Part shown: piece by piece, positions 1-8,337 of the stretch
Numbering within the stretch: the stretch's first letter is position 1
How the letters are laid out: every line of letters starts with the position of its first letter
Assembly: GCA_020431825.1 (NCBI GenBank)
Contig: JAGQHN010000033.1
Coordinates: 1-43,830, forward strand
DNA: 43,830 bases
Direction of reading: 5' to 3'
DNA from: Trueperaceae bacterium
GTDB taxonomy: Bacteria > Deinococcota > Deinococci > Deinococcales > Trueperaceae
Made by a program: the position numbers and the translations under genes
The notes under the pieces: model-generated
The model's database searches: none
The model's input: only the letters and a program-made list of their open reading frames with translations
Told to the model about the DNA's origin: nothing

Positions 1-116
1 TGGCTGTGGCTAGAAAATTAGCTGTCTTACTACACGTCCTTTGGTCTACAGATAGTAGCTATGAACCCCTTAAAAATAGTCAAGCTGTTCACTCTGCTTT
101 AGCTCAAGTTGCTTGA
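1..116 (+). CDS. IS110-family transposase, C-terminal end (partial)
   Basis: An open frame enters from the left edge (first full codon at 3) and ends at TGA 114-116. The last 37 residues read AVARKLAVLLHVLW..., ending ...ALAQVA. The VARKLAVLLHxLW stretch is what the end of the C-terminal Transposase_20 region looks like in IS110-family DEDD recombinases. Only the tail is present, so intactness of the element cannot be judged. IS110 elements lack classical terminal inverted repeats, so no boundary can be drawn. The frame contains no CTCGAG, but it is too short for that to mean anything. The alternative is a degraded remnant. Confidence 0.7.
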   Translation, partial: AVARKLAVLLHVLWSTDSSYEPLKNSQAVHSALAQVA

Positions 117-214
117 CCGCAAGTTTGATAACTAACCTAGTCTGACTTTGGGTGACTGCGAAATAGACTTTAGCTCTATTGAGATACTGGGCAAGAGATG
201 GCAGCTCCCACCTT

Positions 215-282
215 CTTTGAACTTCATCATGCACCGAGTTTTAGTCAACTCACCAGAGTGCGTAGGGAAGCATAGTTCAAGG
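215..282 (+). other. Imperfect stem-loop in the 3' flank of the IS110 gene
   Basis: The 295 bases between the transposase stop and the next gene hold no ORF I can support. Within them 215-223 (CTTTGAACT) pairs with 274-282 (AGTTCAAGG) over 9 bp including one G-U. It is continued by ATGC 229-232 with GCAT 270-273 across a 5-nt bulge. Inside sits a small hairpin, GAGTT 236-240 with AACTC 247-251. In IS1111-type members of the IS110 family the bridge RNA is encoded 3' of the transposase, so a structured 3' flank is interesting, but assignment to a bridge RNA is inference only. Confidence 0.4.
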
Positions 283-361
283 TTCTATTTGTCGTTCAGA
301 CTTCGCTTTATTTATTCTACTTCTTGACTTTTGTGACCTTTTCAGGGAAAGTCTATTGTTT

Positions 362-380
362 CCCCCTTTTATAAAGGGGG
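362..380. repeat. Short GC-capped hairpin (CCCCCTTT/AAAGGGGG)
   Basis: CCCCCTTT 362-369 pairs perfectly with AAAGGGGG 373-380 around a 3-nt loop, followed by a partial direct repeat (ATTAAGGGGGATTT). It lies just beyond the stop of the minus-strand mannonate dehydratase gene. Neither strand shows a good T-run after it, so it is a weak terminator at best. It could instead be a fragment of a dispersed palindromic element. Confidence 0.35.
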
Positions 381-411
381 ATTAAGGGGGATTTCTACCA
401 AAAGAAGCGGT

Positions 412-1419
412 TTAGTCGTAAACAGCCTGTCTTAAGCCTTTTATGTAGCCAATGGCAAAAAGTCTACCAATGGCAGAGTAACCGGCATTATCGTTGCTGT
501 CACCTTCCATGGTAGGTACATGATCAGGGCGTAAAACCCCGTCGAAGCCAATGTCTTTATAGGCCTTCATGCAGGCAAGCATGTCGGTTTTGCCATCATC
601 ATGAAAGGTTTCTACAAAGTTTTCAGGTGTGCCTCTGACGTCGCGCATATGCACAAAGTAAATTTTGTTTTGCTCACCAAAGTGGCGTATAACACCGGGT
701 AAATCATCGGTCATCATGGTGAAATTACCCTGGCAGAGGGCAATGCCGTTCATAGGGCTATCCACCAGATCAATGAGCCTCTGATAGTTGTCTACACTGC
801 GCATAATGCGTCCCAGACCACGAATGGGGGAGAGCGGTGGGTCATCAGGGTGCATGGCCAGTTTGACCCCAGCTTCTTCGGCTACAGGAATGACAATTTC
901 TAGAAAATGTTGCAGGGTTTCCCAGAGTTTTTCTTCGCTGACTTCACCGTACTCGGTGGGGCCTTTTTCAGGCAAATCTTCGTAGTTAAAGCCGGTTACG
1001 ACCGCACCCCCTCGAGTCGGTACATCTACCGCGGTGCGCATCCAGTTAAAGACGGGCATCCACTCGTAGCACCAGACGGGAATGCCGAGTTTGCCCATAT
1101 TACGGATAAGTTCGCAAGCGCTCCCTATTTCCTCATCGCCACCCGCTAAGCCAAGTTTGGCCTTGTTTAAAGGGGGGCGGGACTCGAGCACATCAAAGCT
1201 AAAGCCAGCACTTTCGTAGTTATGCTTGATTTTTGCCAGTGACTCATAGCTCCAGGGTAGTTTAGAGGGCTCGAGCTGTTTTTGCTTATCATCATCTGAG
1301 GGTGCTGCAAGCTCAGTTTTAAAATCCATCATGCCAACCACATGGTTGACACCACACTGCTTGACCATGCGCCAGAGTGGGCTTGGGTTGGGAGGCAGTA
1401 TTTCAGCGATTTGAATCAT
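412..1419 (-). CDS. uxuA: Mannonate dehydratase (UxuA family)
   Basis: 335 aa, cytoplasmic. UxuA removes water from D-mannonate to give 2-keto-3-deoxy-gluconate in hexuronate catabolism, using a divalent metal in a xylose-isomerase-like TIM barrel. Visible family motifs in order: [45 protein letters not shown] and GVLRPDHVP, which carry the metal-binding His/Cys/Asp residues. Length is slightly below the 350-390 aa typical of the family. Start is ATG 1417-1419 with GAAAGGA about 5 nt upstream. It is the last gene of a three-gene minus-strand operon after the enolase-superfamily enzyme (78-nt gap). Its presence points to uronate-derived substrates. Confident on family; the exact substrate is inferred. 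Confidence 0.88.
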   Translation of the reverse strand: MIQIAEILPPNPSPLWRMVKQCGVNHVVGMMDFKTELAAPSDDDKQKQLEPSKLPWSYESLAKIKHNYESAGFSFDVLESRPPLNKAKLGLAGGDEEIGSACELIRNMGKLGIPVWCYEWMPVFNWMRTAVDVPTRGGAVVTGFNYEDLPEKGPTEYGEVSEEKLWETLQHFLEIVIPVAEEAGVKLAMHPDDPPLSPIRGLGRIMRSVDNYQRLIDLVDSPMNGIALCQGNFTMMTDDLPGVIRHFGEQNKIYFVHMRDVRGTPENFVETFHDDGKTDMLACMKAYKDIGFDGVLRPDHVPTMEGDSNDNAGYSAIGRLFAIGYIKGLRQAVYD

Positions 1420-1497
1420 AGGTTCCTTTCAGGAAGAGTAGTTAATGATGAAGGGCTCAGTGGTTAGAAAATACCATTCACTAAGACTAGCCCCTTT

Positions 1498-2766
1498 TTA
1501 GCTCCACAGCCTATCGTGAGACCACTCGTTATCCCAGCTTTCGGTACTTTCAAAATTCATGGGTCTGTCGGGGTCTAAAAATTCATTAAAGGCTTCGACA
1601 TTGATGTCGGTAAAGCCTAAGCCCGGGCTTTCAGGCACTTTGACAAAGCCATCTTGAATCATAGGTTTGTCTAAACCTTCCAGGATGTCATTCCATCGGG
1701 GAATGTCAACGGCATGGTTTTCTAAAACCAGGAAGTTTTCAGTTGCGGCGGCGCAGTGAACATTGGCTAGTCCAGAAATCGGTGAGCCAGCAAAGTGCAT
1801 GGCCATAGCTACCCCGTAGTCCTGAGCCATATCCCCGATTTTCTTGGTTTCTAAGATGCCGCCCGAGGTTGCCAGGTCTGGGTGAATGATGGCAACGCCT
1901 CTTGACTCTAAAAGGGGTTTGAAGTCCTCTTTGCAGTAGATATCTTCACCCGTACAAATGGGCGTATCTACCGCTTGCGACAGCCTGACAAACTGGTTAG
2001 TAAATTGCCAGGGAATCATGTCTTCATACCAGGCAAGGCTAAAGCGGTCCAAGGCTTTACCCAGGCGAATGCAGGACTCGAGGCCAAGATGACCAAAGTG
2101 ATCAACTGCTAAAGGCACCTCGTAGCCAATCACGTCACGCACTTTTGCTACATAATCCACCAGAATCTCAATGCCCTTATCGGTAATTTGAATCCCGGTA
2201 AAGGGATGCATAATGTGATTGGTTTTGAGCATACCTGGTGGGGCAATCAGGGTGTCTTTGGTGTCATGGAGCAGGCCAATGCCGACATCCATTTTTAAGA
2301 ACTTAAAGCCCTGGTCCATGCGGGCTTTCAGGCGCTTGCCCATTTCAGTGCCATCTAGGACAGAGTCGGTGTCGCAGTAGCAGAGCACCTCATCACGAAA
2401 TTTGCCGCCAGCAAACATATAGGCAGGCACGCCGTAAGCTTTACCAGCCAGATCCATAAGCGCCATTTCAATGCCGCAAACGCCGCCCCCCTGTCTGCCA
2501 TGAAAACCAAATTGTTTTATTTTTCTAAAAATTTTATCTATATTGCAGGGGTTTTCACCGATAATGCGGCTTTTTAGCATCAGGGCAAAGGTAGCGCTTG
2601 CCCCGTCACGCACTTCGCCGTAACCAGAAATACCCTGATTGGTATCAAGGCGAATGATTGAGGCCCGAAACGGCAGGTTATGCAAGTTGGCGATGCGCAT
2701 ATCCGTAATGCGCAAGTCACTTGGGCTCGAGTTCGTGTTGACTTTATCCAGTAATTGTTCGCTCAT
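1498..2766 (-). CDS. Enolase-superfamily sugar-acid dehydratase/racemase (mandelate racemase/muconate lactonizing type)
   Basis: 422 aa from the ATG at 2764-2766. That start has AGGAG 5 nt upstream, overlapping the preceding stop, so the in-frame TTG at 2778 is rejected. N-terminal capping domain about residues 20-140, then a TIM barrel. Active-site positions by motif: FLKMDVG (Lys/Asp of strand 2), LAVDHFGH, WYEDMIPW, CTGEDIY and HPDLATSGG, then AMHFAGSPI with the C-terminal catalytic His. These give the metal-ligand acids and acid/base residues of a dehydratase or racemase acting on aldonic or aldaric acids. The WYEDMIP motif and the neighbouring UxuA suggest a sugar-acid dehydratase; which acid cannot be read from sequence. 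One nucleotide separates it from the upstream stop, so translation is probably coupled. Confidence 0.85.
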   Translation of the reverse strand: MSEQLLDKVNTNSSPSDLRITDMRIANLHNLPFRASIIRLDTNQGISGYGEVRDGASATFALMLKSRIIGENPCNIDKIFRKIKQFGFHGRQGGGVCGIEMALMDLAGKAYGVPAYMFAGGKFRDEVLCYCDTDSVLDGTEMGKRLKARMDQGFKFLKMDVGIGLLHDTKDTLIAPPGMLKTNHIMHPFTGIQITDKGIEILVDYVAKVRDVIGYEVPLAVDHFGHLGLESCIRLGKALDRFSLAWYEDMIPWQFTNQFVRLSQAVDTPICTGEDIYCKEDFKPLLESRGVAIIHPDLATSGGILETKKIGDMAQDYGVAMAMHFAGSPISGLANVHCAAATENFLVLENHAVDIPRWNDILEGLDKPMIQDGFVKVPESPGLGFTDINVEAFNEFLDPDRPMNFESTESWDNEWSHDRLWS

Positions 2767-2767
2767 G

Positions 2768-4123
2768 TTACTCCTCAAAACTCAGTTCCCAAATGGCGCC
2801 TTCTGAGCCCCACTCGAGTACATAGAGTTTGTTATCAACCAGTACAGCATCTATTGGGTTTTTAAAATTTCTAGCAATTTGTGTGGTAACTGCTTCATAG
2901 TTATCTTCGGTAGGGCTTAAGCGCATATGAAGTACGTCCATACCTCTGTCACTCAGCGTTCCGCCTGCTGCGCCCCAGCTAAGCACAAAGGCGCTCAAGC
3001 TCTCATCAGTACTTTGCCAGGACTCAGGGATGATTTGGTTATTAACAAAAACCAGTCCTAGAGGGGAGCGGTGCGGGGTAAAGGTATAAATCTTTTCTCC
3101 GAGTTCAGCAGCATTCTTTTCACTACCGTCTAAGTCCCGGTAGATAGCCGCATCAGGGCCAAGATTGGCAATAGGCATGGTAAAACTCATGGGTGGTTCG
3201 GGAAAGTCCGGGTCATTGTGATAGTAACCTTCTTTTACCGCAGTAAAGTCGGGCTGTTGCAACTTATCGGCAGCGCTGTCATAGTCTTCAAACCGCTGTA
3301 GATTATCCCAGCTACCAAACTGCCAGGGAAAGCCGTAGTGATGACCTTCCCTAATCCAGTTAAGTTCTTCCGGATAGTCGGCATCGGGTCCATTGTCGGT
3401 AGCAAAAAGGTCACCATTTGGCGCAAAAGCCAGATCAAAGGCGTTGCGCGTACCCCAGGCATAAAGATAGCCCCCTTCTAAAAGGGCAGCTTCGTCATTG
3501 GGCAATACTAGATTTTGTCCATCGGCTGGAACGCGCAAGATTTTGCTGGACAGGGGAGCCTCGCGTAAGCCAGGAAATTGACCATCGGCGTCCTGGAGTT
3601 CACCGTGGTCGGTTCTCGAGCCTGCATTAACAAAGAGCCACTGTCCGTCAGGACTAACCGCTATGCCATTGTAGTTATGATTAAAAATAGTTTTGCTTAG
3701 CGGGTAGGGTTCGGTTGACGCAACAGTTTCCCACTCGAAGCGCCCATTATCTTTGGGTGTGCCTCGGCGTATAATGCCTTTGTTGTAGGTGTCATCAATA
3801 GTGGCGTTTAATACAACATAGGCAGTGCCTGAAGCGTCAAAGGTGAGACCCGTTCCCTGACCTCCTATTTCCATATTGATGGCGACCGTTTTTTGTGACC
3901 CCTCCCCGAGCTTAAGGATGCTTAAGCCTTGATCTGAATGAAGCATATAGATTTGATCATTAGCGGGGTTTTGTGCCAGTCGTACATTGCCCCCACCAAC
4001 CTCCAGAACTTTTCTAAGCCCAATGCCTTCCTTAAGAACCTCAGGAGTTTGCGCAAAGCTAAAACAAGCTATCACCCAAATACCTAAAAGACTAACTGCT
4101 CGGTTGCGTAATAAATAAAACAA
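2768..4123 (-). CDS. Secreted PQQ-dependent sugar dehydrogenase (glucose/sorbosone dehydrogenase family)
   Basis: About 451 aa. An upstream in-frame TTG exists at 4153, but TTG 4121-4123 has GGAGGG directly ahead and gives a clean signal peptide (about 24 residues ending FAQ), so I prefer it. The mature protein is a six-bladed beta-propeller of the soluble GDH/Hedgehog-interacting-protein type. Recognisable stretches are HNYNGIAVSPDGQWLFV, KILRVPADG, YAWGTRNAFDLAFAPNG, and DNGPDADYPEELN followed by HHYGFPW. Family members oxidise aldoses to lactones with PQQ and calcium in the periplasm. It is first in an operon with two sugar-acid enzymes, consistent with periplasmic oxidation feeding cytoplasmic acid breakdown. 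No PQQ biosynthesis genes are in the window. Confidence 0.82.
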   Translation of the reverse strand: MFYLLRNRAVSLLGIWVIACFSFAQTPEVLKEGIGLRKVLEVGGGNVRLAQNPANDQIYMLHSDQGLSILKLGEGSQKTVAINMEIGGQGTGLTFDASGTAYVVLNATIDDTYNKGIIRRGTPKDNGRFEWETVASTEPYPLSKTIFNHNYNGIAVSPDGQWLFVNAGSRTDHGELQDADGQFPGLREAPLSSKILRVPADGQNLVLPNDEAALLEGGYLYAWGTRNAFDLAFAPNGDLFATDNGPDADYPEELNWIREGHHYGFPWQFGSWDNLQRFEDYDSAADKLQQPDFTAVKEGYYHNDPDFPEPPMSFTMPIANLGPDAAIYRDLDGSEKNAAELGEKIYTFTPHRSPLGLVFVNNQIIPESWQSTDESLSAFVLSWGAAGGTLSDRGMDVLHMRLSPTEDNYEAVTTQIARNFKNPIDAVLVDNKLYVLEWGSEGAIWELSFEE

Positions 4124-4199
4124 GCGACCCTCCAAAACGGTGACTAAGGACAAAATGGTCTGAAAAGGACTTGGTTAATTGTTGGCTCTAACCAGAACC

Positions 4200-4228
4200 A
4201 CTATAGCAAGCCAAGGTTAATCCTCTAA
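4200..4228 (-). promoter_or_regulatory. Candidate promoter of the sugar-acid operon
   Basis: Reading the minus strand, TTAGAG (4223-4228) and TATAGT (4200-4205) are separated by 17 nt and lie about 70 nt upstream of the preferred TTG start. The -10 is a good match, the -35 only three of six. Confidence 0.3.
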
Positions 4229-4348
4229 GAATTTCCAAGTACAAAAGACTTTGAAATTCTTTGCTACATGGGTTTCCTGAGACGGCTAAAAACCCTCTAA
4301 AAAGCAGAGTGATAGATTCATCACAGTTTCATGTTTGTTCGTTTAATA

Positions 4349-4378
4349 TTGACAAACCTTTAAAAATAATAGTATTTT
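4349..4378 (+). promoter_or_regulatory. Candidate promoter of the ABC transporter operon
   Basis: TTGACA 4349-4354 is followed after 18 nt by TATTTT 4373-4378, in the 455-nt intergenic region between the divergent operons. An alternative set (TTGCCA 4404, TAGCTA 4428, 18-nt spacing) would place the start just before the LacI-type operator at 4444. The rest of 4154-4608 is AT-rich with no ORF. Confidence 0.35.
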
Positions 4379-4443
4379 TCGGAAAAATCAACGTCGTATT
4401 TTATTGCCAGTTTTTAACTTTGGGCAGTAGCTAGTTGGATTAG

Positions 4444-4457
4444 TGAAAACGGTTTCA
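4444..4457. promoter_or_regulatory. LacI/GalR-type (cre-like) operator
   Basis: TGAAAACGGTTTCA is a near-perfect 14-bp palindrome (12 of 14) with the central CG typical of LacI-family operators. It fits the cre pattern TGWAANCGNTNWCA exactly. It lies between the divergent sugar-acid operon and the transporter operon, where a local sugar-responsive LacI-family regulator would act. No such regulator gene is in the window, so it would act in trans. Confidence 0.5.
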
Positions 4458-4608
4458 TCTTTGAACCATTTTGAAAATCTTTCTGATGTTGATGGTTTTA
4501 GAATTTTGTGAAGGAGGGCAAAAACTGGTCTAAGCAACGTCTTTGTTTTTTGTTTGGCTCACAAAACGCATAAAAATAGGTTTAAGAAGATAGGTTTAGG
4601 AGAGAAAT

Positions 4609-6351
4609 ATGCAAAAAAGCTTTAAGCTTATAAGTTCCCTTTTTGTTGCGGCAATGCTGATGGTTTCTGCCATGAGTTTTGCGCAAGATTTACCCGATGT
4701 TCCGCGCAATCAAACCCTGATTTTAGGTTGGGACCTTAGTGCGGCAGTGGTTGGCGTAACCAACCCTTGGGCGCTACCCGGCTACACCCATCAGAGAGGC
4801 AATGCCTTTTTGTGGGAACCACTTTCATACTATGGCATCTTTAAGAGTGAAGAAATCCCCTGGTTGGCTGACAGTATGGAATATACCAGCGATGACTTCA
4901 CCAGCATGGAAATCAAGCTAAACCCAATGGCTAAGTGGAGTGACGGGGTACCTGTTACCTCTAAAGATGTTGTTTTCACCTTTGAAGGTCAAATGAATAA
5001 TCAGACCCTGCCTTACCATGCTGCTTTTAATCAGTATGTTGAGTCAGTGGAAGCCGTTGATGACTTGACCGTCAATGTGACCTTTAAAATTCCTGCACCA
5101 CGCTTTAAGTTTGAGGTCTTAACCTTAAAGTTTGATACCGGGATTCCCATTGTCCCTGCTCATGCCTTGGAAGCACAAGAAGATGTTAATGCCTTCCCTG
5201 GTGGTCTTGATATGCCGCATTCAGGCCCTTACAACCTGGTTGCTTGGGATTTAAACCAGAAAATCTTTGATTTGCGGGAAGACTGGTGGGCAGTAGAAGC
5301 CGGTCGTATTGGTGTACCTGAAGTTAAGCGTATTGTTATGGCCAATATCGGTGGTCAGCAAATGGATAACATTGCTCAGCGTATTGTTAATAACGAGATG
5401 GACGCTGCCCTTGATATGCGCAGCTCCGTTATTAAAAGCATTGTTGAGCAAAACCCCATGGTTACCACCCATAGTGGTGATCAACCCCCTTATGGATACC
5501 TTGACTGGTGGCCCAATGCGCTATGGATGAACACGCAGCTCGAGCCCTATAACGACCAGAGGGTCCGTCGTGCTATGAGTTTAGCCATTAACCGTGAATT
5601 GCTTGACGAAATTATTTATGAGGGTGCTGGTATTACCACCATTTATCCTTTCCCACTTTACCCAGCGCTGCAAGAATTTGCTGACAGCCCTGCCGTTAAA
5701 GCCCTCGAGGAAGAACTGCAACCTGGTCTTTATGACCCAGAGCAAAGCGCTGCCCTGATGGAAGAGGCTGGCTTTACCATGAACCGTGACGGTCTCTGGG
5801 AAAAAGACGGCGAAACTGTAAGTGCGATTATTCAAGGCTTCGAGCAAATCCATAGTGATATCGTGCCTTTCCTGGTTGAAATGCTGCGCAATGCTGGTTT
5901 TGATGCCGATGTAAACTTTGGTGCTGATTCTTATCAAAATATGGCTGACGGTGTTGCTGGTCTTTATATGTTCGGTCACGGTGCCAGCCTGATTGACCCT
6001 TACGCTGCACTCGAGCTCTACCACAGCAGATACAGCGCGCAAATTGGTACCTCAGCTGGTAATAACCGTTTCTCACGTTATGCCAACCCCGAATATGACG
6101 CTCTTCTTGATGAAATGGCGCCTTTAGGTGCCGATAACCCAAGATTCCAGGAATTGGCTGCTGAAGCTCTGGGTATATACTGGAAAGAGCAGATTGATAT
6201 CCCCATCATTCAGTGGCTCCACCGTATTCCCTACAACCAAACCTACTGGACCAACTGGCCAACCGCTGATAACCCAAGCCTGGGTGAAAACGGTGCTTTC
6301 TGGGCCCATACTGGTATGCTGGTTGTTACCAATTTGAAAGCTGCTCAATAA
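4609..6351 (+). CDS. ABC transporter substrate-binding protein, SBP family 5 (Opp/Dpp type)
   Basis: 580 aa with a signal peptide (MQKSFKL... to MSFAQ, about 26 residues, no lipobox Cys, so periplasmic soluble). The mature part has the family 5 architecture: an NP..L..Y-like first lobe (NPWALPGYTHQRGNAFLWEPLSYY), then KWSDGVPVTSKDVVFTFE near residue 110. After that comes a long middle with NTQLEPYNDQRVRRAMSLAINRE, the strongest SBP_bac_5 signature, and a C-terminal IDIPIIQW stretch. Start ATG follows AGGAGAG by 6 nt. It heads the transporter operon. Family members bind peptides, nickel or oligosaccharides; the adjacent uronate and aldonate genes favour a carbohydrate ligand, which is inference. 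Confidence 0.9.
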   Translation: MQKSFKLISSLFVAAMLMVSAMSFAQDLPDVPRNQTLILGWDLSAAVVGVTNPWALPGYTHQRGNAFLWEPLSYYGIFKSEEIPWLADSMEYTSDDFTSMEIKLNPMAKWSDGVPVTSKDVVFTFEGQMNNQTLPYHAAFNQYVESVEAVDDLTVNVTFKIPAPRFKFEVLTLKFDTGIPIVPAHALEAQEDVNAFPGGLDMPHSGPYNLVAWDLNQKIFDLREDWWAVEAGRIGVPEVKRIVMANIGGQQMDNIAQRIVNNEMDAALDMRSSVIKSIVEQNPMVTTHSGDQPPYGYLDWWPNALWMNTQLEPYNDQRVRRAMSLAINRELLDEIIYEGAGITTIYPFPLYPALQEFADSPAVKALEEELQPGLYDPEQSAALMEEAGFTMNRDGLWEKDGETVSAIIQGFEQIHSDIVPFLVEMLRNAGFDADVNFGADSYQNMADGVAGLYMFGHGASLIDPYAALELYHSRYSAQIGTSAGNNRFSRYANPEYDALLDEMAPLGADNPRFQELAAEALGIYWKEQIDIPIIQWLHRIPYNQTYWTNWPTADNPSLGENGAFWAHTGMLVVTNLKAAQ

Positions 6352-6371
6352 GCAAACCAAGTTAACAACTA

Positions 6372-6404
6372 AGGCTATGTGACGCTCTTGTCGTCACATA
6401 GCTT
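6372..6404 (+). terminator. Intercistronic stem-loop between binding protein and permease genes
   Basis: GCTATGTGACG 6374-6384 pairs with CGTCACATAGC 6392-6402 (11 perfect bp, 7-nt loop), extendable by two pairs to 6372/6404. The following TTCTGATTTTG is only moderately T-rich. Such a hairpin after a binding-protein gene commonly causes partial termination or protects the upstream mRNA, giving excess binding protein over permease. Confidence 0.55.
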
Positions 6405-6426
6405 CTGATTTTGAAAGGAAAGATGC

Positions 6427-7425
6427 GTGAATTTTAGACTTCTCTCTAAGCGCTTACTTTTTTTGCTCATGGTTGTTTGGGCAGCTTCAACCATTACCTT
6501 TTTCATACCGCGCATATCGCCCAAAAATCCTGTTCGTGAACGTTTTGCTGAATTGGCCAGGACCGGGGGGTTTTCGCCTGAAGACTTAGAGGTTATTGTC
6601 GCAGATTACAGTCAAAGGTTTGGGCTGGATAAACCTTTATTGCAGCAATACGGCGACTACATGTGGGGTATTTTGCGATTTGATCTGGGTATATCCTTAA
6701 ATAAGTTTCCCAAGACCGTTATGCAGCTTATTTATGAATCGTTACCCTGGACGATCGGTCTGGTATTTATCACAACGATTCTCTCATTTATTTTAGGAAA
6801 TTGGCTTGGGGCTCTTGCTGCCTGGCCCAGATCGCCAGACTGGCTCAAAAATATTGCCACGTCTTTTGTTTTGTTTCAAGGTGTACCGCCAGTTCTACTG
6901 GGTATTTTACTGATATTTTTTATTGGATTTAAACTGAAATTGCTGCCTTTAGGGGGCGCTTATTCTATAGGTACGGTACCCGATCAGTCGATTGGCTTCT
7001 TTTTAGATGTGCTCAGGCATCAGCTTTTGCCCGGCATTGCGCTGGTACTGGGCTCAGTTGGAGGCTGGGTGATTTCTATGCGCGGTATGGGTGTCACCAT
7101 TCAGGGAGAAGACTACGTGACCTTCGCTGAGCATAAGGGGCTTGGGCCAAGAGTTATCTTCAGGGATTATTATCTTCGCAATGCTCTACTGCCGCAAATT
7201 ACGGGTTTAGCCCTGGCCTTAGGCAATCTGGTGACCTCGGCTATTGTGGTTGAGGGTATCTTTGCTCTGCCGGGTCTTGGCACCATGTTAAACAGTGCTA
7301 TACGCTCAAATGACTTCTCCGTGATTTATGGCATTGTTCTGTTTATAACCATTGGGATTGCCACCCTTATGGTCATTGTCGAGTTCCTTTATCCCCTGCT
7401 TGATCCTCGGATCAGGCACCAATAA
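6427..7425 (+). CDS. ABC transporter permease, DppB/OppB type
   Basis: 332 aa integral membrane protein with about six membrane segments. The first follows a short N-terminus (RLLFLLMVVWAASTITFFIPR), as usual for DppB/OppB. The EAA loop lies near residues 225-245 (EDYVTFAEHKGLGPRVIFRDYYLRNALLP), where the permease contacts the ATPase. Start is GTG 6427. The nearby ATG at 6423 runs into a stop after three codons in another frame, so GTG with AAAGGA about 9 nt upstream is the only workable start. The next gene follows after 9 nt. Confidence 0.9.
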   Translation: MNFRLLSKRLLFLLMVVWAASTITFFIPRISPKNPVRERFAELARTGGFSPEDLEVIVADYSQRFGLDKPLLQQYGDYMWGILRFDLGISLNKFPKTVMQLIYESLPWTIGLVFITTILSFILGNWLGALAAWPRSPDWLKNIATSFVLFQGVPPVLLGILLIFFIGFKLKLLPLGGAYSIGTVPDQSIGFFLDVLRHQLLPGIALVLGSVGGWVISMRGMGVTIQGEDYVTFAEHKGLGPRVIFRDYYLRNALLPQITGLALALGNLVTSAIVVEGIFALPGLGTMLNSAIRSNDFSVIYGIVLFITIGIATLMVIVEFLYPLLDPRIRHQ

Positions 7426-7434
7426 AGAGGTTTT

Positions 7435-8334
7435 ATGTCATCTGTTACGCTTTCAAATACAGCGATCAGGCAACCCAACAAAGTTACGCTCTTTTTTCGT
7501 TATTTGCGTCGTAACCCCAGCTTAACCTTTGGTTTGCTCATTATGCTTTTTCTAGTCATTTTTACGGTTCACGGGCTGCTAACTATTAATACTAAAGATG
7601 CCTATCCTTTAGCTGTTCGGCCCAAGATGCCGCCTAGTTTTCAGTACCCACTTGGCACCGATTTCTTTGGTCGTGATCTCTACGCAGCCATGGTTATTGG
7701 TATGTGGCAAACGGCCGTTATTGGGGTTTTTGCTGGGGCGCTAGGCACCATCATCGGTACGATTTTTGGTTTTATTTCTGCCTACTTTGGCGGCTTTATT
7801 GATGCGGCGATTACCTCAATCTGCCAGATTCTTATACCTATTCCGGCTTTTTTGATTCAGGTTATTATTGCTGGTTCTATTGATAAAAGAAGCGTGACGA
7901 TATTAACCATGGCCTGGGTGGTTTTGTTGCTTGCCTGGATGGGGCCAACGTTGGTGATTCGGGCACAGGTGTTATCGATGAAAGAGCGGCAGTTTGTGTC
8001 AGTCGCCAAGCTCTCAGGCATGACGTCATTAGGCATTATTTTTAAGGAAATTTTGCCTAATCTGTTGCCCTTTATTGCTGCGGCATTTATTGCGCAGGTA
8101 TTTCAAGCGGTGTTTGCCTCGTTTTACTTAGCGATTGTTGGTCTGGGTCCGGTTCGCGAACCGCTGCTGGGAAATACCATTTGGTCGGCCCAAACTCAGG
8201 GTGCCTTTTTTAATGGCTGGTGGTGGTGGCCAATTGGTCCGGCTGTGGCTATGATTTTGATTTTGGGCTCGCTGGCACTTATTAATATGGGTATGGATGA
8301 GATGGCCAATCCTAGAATTCGGCGTTCGGAGTAG
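7435..8334 (+). CDS. ABC transporter permease, DppC/OppC type
   Basis: 299 aa membrane protein. The N-terminal cytoplasmic stretch and first membrane segment (FLRYLRRNPSLTFGLLIMLFLVIF region) are followed by the OppC_N-type motif HPLGTDxxGRD-like PLGTDFFGRDLYAAMV near residue 75. Then come five further segments and the EAA loop (RQFVSVAKLSGMTSLGIIFKEILPNLLPF). It pairs with the preceding DppB-like protein to form the transmembrane pore. AAAGAGG precedes ATG 7435, and the next gene begins 3 nt after the stop. Confidence 0.9.
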   Translation: MSSVTLSNTAIRQPNKVTLFFRYLRRNPSLTFGLLIMLFLVIFTVHGLLTINTKDAYPLAVRPKMPPSFQYPLGTDFFGRDLYAAMVIGMWQTAVIGVFAGALGTIIGTIFGFISAYFGGFIDAAITSICQILIPIPAFLIQVIIAGSIDKRSVTILTMAWVVLLLAWMGPTLVIRAQVLSMKERQFVSVAKLSGMTSLGIIFKEILPNLLPFIAAAFIAQVFQAVFASFYLAIVGLGPVREPLLGNTIWSAQTQGAFFNGWWWWPIGPAVAMILILGSLALINMGMDEMANPRIRRSE

Positions 8335-8337
8335 TCA

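Noticed and set aside
362..390. Terminator for the mannonate dehydratase operon
   Set aside because: The hairpin is strong but neither strand has a T-run after it; kept only as a hairpin or repeat.
5581..6042. 153-codon minus-strand frame inside the binding-protein gene
   Set aside because: Composition is that of an antisense shadow; the plus-strand frame is a clear SBP family 5 protein.
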